Assembly (NCBI GenBank): GCA_025267735.1
Contig: CM046311.1
Location: 20,241,020 to 20,305,019, forward strand
Direction of reading: 5' to 3'
Length of the DNA stretch: 64,000 nt
DNA from: Mactra quadrangularis
Lineage: Eukaryota > Mollusca > Bivalvia > Venerida > Mactridae
The notes beneath the pieces were generated by a model. That model saw only the letters and a program-made list of their open reading frames with translations. It was not told where the DNA came from and ran no database searches. The translations under genes were made by a program, and so were the position numbers. Positions 55,769 to 64,000 of this stretch are shown one piece after another. The stretch's first letter is position 1; the number at the start of each line of letters is the position of its first letter.

Positions 55769-57177
55769 CTACTGCTGTAATTAGTCAAAGCTATAACTGT
55801 TACAATATGACTATCACATTGTTTAATTAGTCTGTGTGTCAAAAAAATCTCTAATATAGGAGAGATTTAATACTATGTCATTGTTATCTGTTATGTGTGC
55901 TACGTAGTACACATTTTTGAGTAAAGTTGGACAAACACCCTGCTGCTATTCGTATGATTTATATAGTAACTGAACAGAAAATAATGTATTTAAACCCCAT
56001 TTCTGCTTATCATAAATGTCTTAGAAATTAATTTTACCTGCACTGATGGTGTTTAATGACGAAGGTTAAAATTTACAGATATGATTAAGAATTAATTGTT
56101 TGATAAATTATATTTCTTTTTTTCATTCGGTTACCTGATTTAAAAAAGAGGTTAATGTAGTCAAGTGAATGGGATTATTTTTTGGAAAATAGTTGAAAGT
56201 GTTTTATATGCACAAATTATCTATGTCTTGTAAGAAAATAAACAAATGTTAAGATTCAAAGTGTTATACTAAGATTTAATACCCGAGTTCATTATTACAC
56301 ACAAACTAGTTATTTTGAAGAAAAAGTGATATATGTTCCAAACATTAATTATGTTGATGACTTTAACAAGTACAAATAATATATTCAATACATTAATTGA
56401 TAGTATAATAATTATCATTCATATTATTAATATATTTAAGTTAAATGCAGTTAGTGTATTTTTAAATGAGTATGTTTTATTAACATTTTTTATTCAGGAA
56501 TTTTTCCTTAATCTCTCCAGATCTTGTCAGATTACACTTTGGTGAAATGAAACTTTTCCATCATAAGCCTTTATTCTTTATTGAATAGAAGTAGGATAAA
56601 AATAATCAAGAAAAAGGTCTTTTGTTTTCAGTAATCAATATTTTGAGTCCCTGAAGGGTCTGTTCAATAATTAATATCATACAGTTTCATATGAGGCTAA
56701 GTTATGATCAATATTTTTAGGTATGGTTCAATAGTTTCATAAAATTCTGATTCAAAGATTTAAGTTGAAAATCAAGTGATTGATTTTTTCTTACGTCGAC
56801 GTCAGTTTGAAATGTTATAATTTACAATGTCTAACAGCGTAATCATTATGGTAAAGCATTGTTTTGGAATACATCTACTGACGTAATGATGACACTAAGA
56901 CACACATATCATGGTACTGGACTAATATCATAAATTTTGAAATATATATTTTGTATTTCAATAATTCAAATAAAGATACATGATTGTGTAATTGTATAAG
57001 TCTAATACATGTACAGCTTAAAGAAACTATAATAAAACGTAAACACAACACTAGTCGTTTTAAAATATTCATAAGATTATATATCTCAATATGTCAATGT
57101 TACCTCTTAATACGTAAATATGTATAATATAAAATATAGAAATATAATAAAAAATAAAATATAAAAATAAAAATTTA

Positions 57178-57273
57178 TGCTTTTGCTAGGTTTCGAACCA
57201 GCGACCTCTTGAACTTTTCATTTTAATGAATAGTTCCCTTCCTTCCCTTTAGCCGACTGAGCTATTCGGGTTC
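57178..57273 (-). mobile_element. tRNA-like sequence (pseudo-tRNA or SINE head)
   Basis: Minus strand: CCCGAATAGCTCAGTCGGCT (A-box) and GCTGGTTCGAAACCTAGC (B-box), with an over-long centre of about 45 nt. There is no evidence of a working tRNA. Confidence 0.5.
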
Positions 57274-58474
57274 TAAAGGGCAGAGCATGTAACAATAGTT
57301 AAATACAGTAAAAAGAACATTAAATATGGGGAAGATAATTTTGGAAGATGAATCCTAAATTTTGTGAGTTGTTATCAAATACAAATAAACTGCACTATCA
57401 AATTAAAAAAGCAATTAAATTCTGATTTGTAATTAAACGTATTAATGATAATTATGAAATTTCAAGTAAAATAATCCCATGTACGATTTATTTGACATAC
57501 TAATAAATTATGTACAGTGGTATGATTTTACTAAAAACCTTGTAATTAATATTTTGTATATAGATCTATAGACGTTCATGTAACAAACAGACAAGCTGCG
57601 TCTGTTCACTTTGTCAAGCGTTTGCCTTTTTCTGACGAAGCATTTTACTGGCTCTGGTCGTTCCCAAATACCAAGTCATTCCTTTTTCATCGAGAAGGGA
57701 AATATGGCATGGTTACCAGAGCTGTTGATGTTTTGCTAGGCCTTGGTCAAACGCTTTGTTTTCTGCGTTCGTCATCGTGAGATGACGAAACAACCTGCAT
57801 GAGTCGTGCATGTGGTCGCACGATCATGGCGCTCTATCCTGTCTCGCCTCCCTATATTCAATTAAATAACTATATTGAAAATGATTTAATATTTCTTTCA
57901 TCTTGAGAAATTTGAAAAAAATATTAATGAATACATGTACACTTTAAAATGGATTAAGTGGTAAATTTGCTATGTCCATTTCATACATTTCTGTACTTAC
58001 TACCCCTTCGTTAAATTCATATTGTTTTAAATCCAACCTCCTATAATCGAAGACAGGAAGAGTGCCATGGTCAAAATGCAGTACATGTATTATGATAAAC
58101 TAAAATATATTTTAAAAAAAACATAAAATGAATTTCTACGCACCCGGGTCACGTCAGTTTAATGCATTGCCTCTCATATTCAAAACTATGCAAACAATAT
58201 GAAACCATTAAAATAGTTTTGTCGGAAAAATATTGGCATTTTGAGAGAGGTCGATCGAGGAAGTTATAACTTTACCACCGGACTTACCTCGGCGATCTTC
58301 TATGCAGATAAATCTCGGATATCATGATAGTTACGTATTAAGAGGTAACATTGACATATTGAGATATATGCTGAGAGGAAAAAGTTTAGTCAGTAAGAAT
58401 GTTTTATTTAATATTTTATAATAAACCCCATTCTATTGACAAAAAATTGATTTGTAACAAAATTTGATCAATCG

Positions 58475-58851
58475 ACAGAATATTGAACATTTTTACAAAA
58501 AAGTTTGATGAGATTATTGAGAATTCCAGTCATGATAACAGCATAAGGGTCAGAATAAAAAATCACAAACTAATCAGTATCTGGTATGTCCACCTCTAGC
58601 TTGAATGACGTCAATAGCGTACGTGATTTGGAGCGTGCATTGCACGAGGAATGGGCACAGACACCTGCTCACTTCACCCGGCGACTCATAATTTCATTGA
58701 GACGACGTTGTTTGGCTGTCATTCAATCTAGAGGTGGACATACCATATACTGATTAGTTTGTGATTTTTTATTCTGACCCTTATGCTGTTATCATGGCTG
58801 GAATTCTCAATAATCTCATCAAACTTTTTGTAAAAATGTTCAATATTCTGT
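58475..58851. mobile_element. Tc1-like transposon ends in foldback arrangement
   Basis: Arms 58475-58609 and 58717-58851 are inverse copies with a 107-bp loop. On the plus strand, 58625-58753 is open and reads like the C-terminus of a Tc1-type DDE transposase (RALHEEWAQTP, RRRCLAVIQSRGGHTIY, stop). On the minus strand the left arm gives the same end (VIQARGGHTRY, stop at 58574-58576). So two transposase 3' ends face each other; the catalytic part is gone. Confidence 0.7.
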
Positions 58852-59354
58852 ATTAGTCCAGTACCATGATATGTGTGTCTTAGTGTCATCATTACATCAG
58901 ATGTATTCCAAAACAATGCTTTACCATAATGATTACGCTGTTAGACTTTGTAAATTATAACATTTCAAACTGACGTCGACGTAAGAAAAAATCAATTACC
59001 TGATTTTCAACTTAAAATTTCGACAATTAGTTCACGATCGACCCCCTGATTTTTCTCATATAAACATTGATATAGTCCAACAGAATTAACCTGAGCTTGA
59101 CCTTTATGCAAGAATATAATACCTAGATTATTGATTTTAGCTTATTTTCCTCATTAGCCTCAATAAATTGAGGCTATCTTGATTATTTTATCCTACTTAT
59201 ATATATACATATATTATATATTACAAAAATTAAGCAAATGTGACTTCACATGCCAATTAATTTTATTTTCTTTACTAATTCAAACATATTTAGCCATACG
59301 GTTCATTGGTGATAACTTGTCTATTAAAGATAATGTTGTTTTAGATTTTATATA

Positions 59355-59680
59355 CAATACCCACCAAAAGTGCGGAGACATTTCCACTTTGCAGGCCTAC
59401 TAAATAGCTTTTGTCCAAAATTTTGAAAACTGATTACTTAAAAAAGTTTATCACTTTACTTATAACTGAGTCTACAAAAATACCAAACAAAATACATTAT
59501 AGAAAATGATTACAATAAATAGGCTTAAGCTAGGGTGTCAGATGCTGAATATTATTCATGTGCCGCATTATTGAAATTTGTTTTCATTTTATCACAACCA
59601 TATTTAAATATAAAAAACTAGTAATTCTACAAAAAAAATCATCAAAATTAATGAGTTGTAGTTTTTTTTGGTGGGTACTG
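59355..59680. mobile_element. Tc1/mariner-type MITE with TIR CA(G/A)TACCCACC
   Basis: Left end CAATACCCACCAAAAGT and right end GGTGGGTACTG are inverse; TA flanks both sides. It is 326 bp with no coding. A relative lies at 15319-15664. Confidence 0.7.
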
Positions 59681-60920
59681 TATTAATATATCATTGGAAA
59701 TATATATTATAACAGGTACCAAAGATGGTGGCAGGAAAAATTAAATTTTTTTATATCAAAGAATTTTTCTGAAAAGTGGGACGCAAACTTGTGTGTTACT
59801 TGTTCCACATAAAATATCCACGCATATATGCATAAAATATACTAAATGTACCCTTTATTTGGTACAGTAAATTGTCTCTATGATTTATGTATGGTAAAAA
59901 ATATGAAAGATCTCGTGTATCAACAGAAATAATTGTTTCCCCCACCCGCCTTTTCAATGATGTGCTGTTTGACATCATCTTGGATTTTATAGCGAGCGCT
60001 CGACATTCTGTACACAAACGGTCTGACTGACCGATATCTTCACCTATTTAATGTATACAGTACAAGTATTAGCATTCCAAAAATGCTTGAATCGTCGATT
60101 AGCCATGTATGACATCTCCTTTAGTAAAGCATTCAAGCAATATATGTGTCAGAGCTTAACAATTTCGTCATGTTCCGACCGAGCACATACAAACTCATTT
60201 TTATGGTATACTTTATAATTCACCTGTCCATTTGGCAAGAAATTATATTTATTGATAACCAATCCAGATTATTCGATTCAAGAACATGTTCTGTCCCATA
60301 TTTCGACGGCTAATCGAACGAAGATTATATTTCTTTACAAGAAAATATTGAGGCAAAGCATCAAAGGTCCCCAAACAATTAATAGCACGAAAGTACTGCT
60401 TACGTCTGTGATCTCTATAAATGAGGCATTAAAATTCTTTAAAAATGTTTATTAACCGTTAATTAAACCAACCATGTTTGATAATTTAATATATAAATGT
60501 ACAATATATAAAACGATCATTATCAGTGATGGTCTGATAATTCTTCTCTGTTTATGGTGTCAGCCACAGTGTCTTCGTCAGTGGTTTAGACTGTGACTTT
60601 CTATAAATAGACCGCGAAGGCCGTCGAGTGTACATCTATCTAATAGTACTGCCACACACCTCTCACGAGTATTATGGACAGTCTTATCTCTGTTACAAGT
60701 TAATCGCTTCAAGTATATTCTGTAACGTCATATTGAGCGTCTGGTCATTTTCTCGCGCAGATATACATAAAGTACCAGTTTCAGTATGAACTATTTTATT
60801 GTAGCGGAATTATCCGGATATGGATGCTGTTAGGTCTCGTTGATTAAATATAGGACTCCGATCGGAATACCACTATTAATCTATTGGTAACAGAGTATTC
60901 ATTGTTAACACAATGAATAC

Positions 60921-62493
60921 AAATATGGAAAAAACTAAAGTTATTTGGTTTGGTGCATTCAAAAATAGTAATACTATTTTATGTCCAGAATATAACCTAG
61001 ATTGGAATTCTGATATTTTTACAGTTCTTGGAGTAAAATTCTCTACTAACATAAACCAAATTGTAGACTTGAACTATGAATCCAAAATTGAAGAAATTAG
61101 GAAACTATTTGCTAACTGGTCAAAAAGAGTTATCTCCCCTATTGGGAAACTAGTAGTCATTAAATCCCTTGCACTTGCAAAACTAAATCATCTGATTCTA
61201 AGTCTACCTAACCCCCCTTTAGATAAAATAAATTTGATACAAAATATGTTCTATAATTTTCTTTGGAAAGGAGGAATAGACAAGGTGAAAAGAAATATAA
61301 TAACACAAGATTATAAATATGGGGGTTTAAAGATGATTAATCTTAAATGTTTTATAAATAGTTTAAAAGTTACTTGGATAAGAAGATATTGTTTCTCAAA
61401 TACTAAGTACTATCAGTTGATAGAAAACACTTGTCCTTATATGAAAGAAATTTTTAAATTTGGTTCTGATTTTGTAAAAAAGAAAATGCTATTAGAAACA
61501 AACCCTTTTTGGAAAGATGTGCTAAATGGTTATTACATGTTGTCCAGTATTTTGAAACCTAGCAACTACTGTGATTATTATTCAATTAATCTTTGGCTTA
61601 ATCCCAATATTAAAATTGCTAACAAAAGTATGTATAACAATAGATGGTTTAATGGTGGTGTCTTTTATGTTGGAGATCTTATTAACCAAAGTGGTGAATT
61701 TCTTACTTATAATGTTTTTTCAGATATTTATAATATTAGAAGTAACTTTTTAGAATATAGAAGTATTATAGCAGCAGTAAAAAGCTATTTGCAAAATGAA
61801 AACATAAACAACATGCCCAAACAATATAGATTTAACGCCCCATTCCCTCTAAGTTTATCCATTATAAATAAAGACTCAAGAGGTTGTAGTACAATATACA
61901 AGATAATGTTAAATTCTAAACAATACCCGAACTCTTTAGAGAAATGGAAAAATGATTTACAAAATAACGATTATTTTCACAACAAATCGATTTATGAATT
62001 AGTTTTTAAATATACAAAAGATCCTAAACTTATATGGTTTCAATTTAGAATAAACCACAGAATACTAGCAACAAATCATTTACTTAAAAAAATGCGTAAA
62101 ATTGATTATGATTCGTGTACATTTTGTCGTAACAATATAGAAACCCTTCCTCATTTATTTTATGATTGTGAAATATCTAAACAATTCTGGCAACTTGTTC
62201 AGTCCTATATAAATAATAAATGTAATATTAACCTTCAAGATTGGACCATTTATGATATTCTATTTGGTAATACAAAACTTGATGGAGTTATTAACCAAAT
62301 TATAATACAGGGTAAATATCATTTATATTACTGTAGAATGAAACAGTTAAGGCCTAACTTAACCAATTTCAAAAATCTAATCTGTACTTTTTATAATATT
62401 AATAAATATACAGCTAGACAATCTCAGAGAGAAGATGGTTTTGAAAAATCATGGGAGAAATATAAAAGTTTGGTGATTACTGAACAAGTTTAA
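60921..62493 (+). pseudogene. LINE ORF2, 3' part: RT thumb and C-terminal domain
   Basis: About 523 open codons continuing the polyprotein cut at 55602: NMEKTKVIWFG follows directly on ISGLNI of the 5' half. It contains the post-RT region typical of this group (VLGVKF, LSLPNPP, FLWKGG, GGLKMINL) and a C-terminal cysteine cluster (CTFCRNN with a following H and C: LPHLFYDCE), the usual CCHC-like finger at the end of such ORFs. There is no stop before 62493. Both halves being open suggests that the 5.3-kb insertion is fairly recent or that the LINE itself was young when hit. Confidence 0.88.
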
Positions 62494-62779
62494 AAATATG
62501 TCTATCTTTATTATTTTGCACTTCTAGCCTTTACCAAATAGATCTCTATTCTCATATATGCATGTTTTACATCTTAATAGAACTTATCCCAATAGTTTTC
62601 TATTTATTAGACTTTCACTTTCACCTTGAAGAACCATAGTTTAGTAGAAATATATATTGTCAACTCTAGATATATCCTGTTAAAATATTTTCGTATGTAA
62701 ACATAAGTAGTTTTAGCACCAAAAACCTTTATTTTCATTTTTTTCATTTTTTATCTTTTTCTCTGTTAATCTTTAATAA

Positions 62780-63059
62780 GGGACATTAATCAGTTATCTC
62801 CCCCTGTATACTGTTCAAATAGGTATGTTCAATCGATATGATTGATCATATTTTGTTCTTTTCTTTTTTCAACGTCAATTCGTCAAAGTTAATTTGTAAT
62901 AACTTAGTAACTTAATTCTTTCGAAAATTGGACTGGTATTATTTTTTTTTATTTTCATGGTAATTTGATGAAAGATTCCGAGGATTCCAACTGTTAAGTC
63001 CTACATGCCAATTAAGTTGCGTCGGATTATATCAGGGACAGATAACTGACTAAACTCCC
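62780..63059. mobile_element. 280-bp MITE of the same Harbinger-like family, nested and inverted
   Basis: It starts GGGACATTAATCAGTTAT and ends CTGACTAAACTCCC, flanked on both sides by TAA (62777-62779 and 63060-63062). Its left subterminal sequence matches the right end of the outer element and its right subterminal sequence matches the outer left end (about 53184-53275). So it is a second copy inserted in the opposite orientation, downstream of the LINE 3' end. Confidence 0.65.
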
Positions 63060-63209
63060 TAATTATTATACACTGGTAAGCCATTTATTTCATGACCATA
63101 ATTACTAATTTGAGACATTGGGTTTGAGATCCTCCCAGCACAATCTCAATAAAGACACTTAAAATTACTGTCTCAATGTCACCCACTTATAGCCACCCTT
63201 TATGGCTGT

Positions 63210-63370
63210 TGAAAAAACTCTATGTATATGAAAGGGAGTAGGCGTGTGTGGGCGAGGGTGAGTATGAGTATGTGTATGTTTGTTTATAAAAAAAATTTTG
63301 TGTTAATTATATGGGTACATAGAATGTATGTGTGTATGTATGTGTATGTATGTGTATGTATGTATCAATT
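63210..63370 (+). repeat. GTATGT-type microsatellite
   Basis: Runs of TGTGTATGTA and related units, just 3' of the nested MITE. Confidence 0.7.
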
Positions 63371-63599
63371 GTGTTTAATTATATACATTCATTTATGTAA
63401 AATATAATTGTTGCATTTACAATGTATATGAAAATAAATGAGCAACTAGTAGTTGCTGAAATTAAAAAAAAAAAAAAAGTTATTAAAGATTAATTTTGGC
63501 AAATTGACATTAAAAAGTAAGGGTAAAGTCTGAGTAATCCAACTAATTAGACCTACCTATTTGAAGAGTATACAAGGGGAAATAACTGACTAAAGTCCC

Positions 63600-64000
63600 T
63601 TATTAATAACATAAGAATTTTGAAATTTCTATTTTTCTATCAGGTTTTTTTAGCTATTTATACCTTGGGTGTTATTTAAGTGCTGTTATTAGTAGATTTA
63701 TTGCATGTTGTGTATGAATATTATAATGTGGCTAAGATCAGCTGAATGTGACCTGCACTGGGAGCTTGTCAGATATAATATGAGCAATCATGCATGTGAG
63801 CAGAATGTTTAAGATTGGTTTGTAATCAGATTGAATGATACATTTTACTGTAAGGGAACTATGAATTAATCTTAAGTTTTACTGAGAAGCTATTAAAAGT
63901 ACAATTTTAGGATATAAGTTACATGTGGCGCTTTTCATAAAAAAATCTTACGATAAAAATCATCGTAAGTCAAAAGCAAGAAACATTAATAATTTGGTCA
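63600..64000. other. Right edge, amidohydrolase intron 7
   Basis: No exon that would continue the amidohydrolase (no GSDWP-like coding) and no recognisable repeat. Confidence 0.5.

Larger units (their letters stand above)
56761..59014. repeat. Long inverted repeat (about 165-bp arms) with nested inner arms
   Basis: Arm 56761-56927 is the inverse of 58851-59014 with few differences. A second, inner pair is 57079-57117 with 58331-58369 (39 bp, inverted). A tRNA-like sequence and the Tc1 foldback lie between. This suggests one foldback element that later took in other insertions. Confidence 0.65.
55603..60920. mobile_element. 5.3-kb composite insertion splitting the LINE ORF
   Basis: The LINE frame resumes cleanly across this block, so the whole 5.3 kb is inserted sequence. 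Near its left end (55626-55637) and at its right end (60909-60920) there is a 12-bp inverted match, GTATTCATTGTG. The right end also forms a hairpin (60894-60920). AATAT is shared at both junctions and could be a target duplication. Inside are a SINE fragment, large inverted repeats, a Tc1-like transposase remnant and a mariner-type MITE, so it has been hit several times. The carrier element is not recognised. Confidence 0.55.
53184..63599. mobile_element. Outer PIF/Harbinger-like MITE ends enclosing the LINE
   Basis: The left end begins GGGACTTTAGTCAGTTAT at 53184, preceded by TTA (53181-53183). The right end is the inverse, finishing GACTAAAGTCCC at 63599, followed by TTA (63600-63602). A 3-bp TTA duplication and GG-starting ends fit PIF/Harbinger-like MITEs. 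The 10.4 kb between the ends is mostly the LINE and its own insertion, so the original element was probably short and was invaded by the LINE. Subterminal sequences differ at the two ends. Confidence 0.6.

Noticed and set aside
53184..63599. LTR retrotransposon
   Set aside because: The long repeats at the edges are inverted and short, with TTA duplications, and the polymerase is of non-LTR type with an endonuclease domain.

Overview
This is a window from an animal nuclear genome: AT-rich, intron-dense, with GT-AG introns of up to about 13 kb and a very large load of short interspersed and foldback repeats. The SINE types, the protein relatives and the L1/Tx1-like LINE all fit a lophotrochozoan, most likely a mollusc. 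That is inference; the species cannot be fixed from the sequence. Only about 4.4 kb of the 64 kb codes for host protein. Three host genes can be supported. (1) 634-29255, minus strand: SMG7, the nonsense-mediated decay adaptor, with 18 coding exons giving 703 residues in one unbroken reading frame; its 3' end lies left of the window. (2) 29548-51967, plus strand: an amidohydrolase of the Amidohydro_2 / COG3618 type, 7 exons giving 216 residues; the last quarter of the protein lies right of the window. These two genes are head to head, 292 bp between start codons, and share a promoter that holds a perfect GTCACGTGAC palindrome. (3) 41590-44845, minus strand: a two-exon, 548-residue secreted or membrane-anchored cysteine-rich protein, nested in intron 5 of gene 2 on the opposite strand. 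Its ectodomain resembles those of molluscan Mth-like/adhesion receptors, but it ends after one hydrophobic segment. Layout: 1-29 kb is SMG7 with introns full of SINEs, MITEs, an exact 40-bp minisatellite (11 units) and a 4.2-kb inverted-repeat element carrying regularly spaced RFX X-box-like palindromes. 29-52 kb is the amidohydrolase with the nested gene, a 2-kb TIR transposon, a perfect 244-bp palindrome, an 840-bp tandem triplication, a 5S-rRNA-like sequence, and a dispersed array of copies of the end of exon 6 with its splice donor. 52-64 kb lies in the last visible amidohydrolase intron. It is dominated by an L1/Tx1-like LINE whose ORF2 is split by a 5.3-kb insertion, the whole being enclosed by inverted ends with a TTA target duplication typical of PIF/Harbinger-like MITEs. 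The best leads for something undescribed are the in-frame repeated exon-end/donor array (48650-51240), the bidirectional CLEAR-motif promoter, the receptor ectodomain gene lacking a 7TM part, and the X-box-bearing element.
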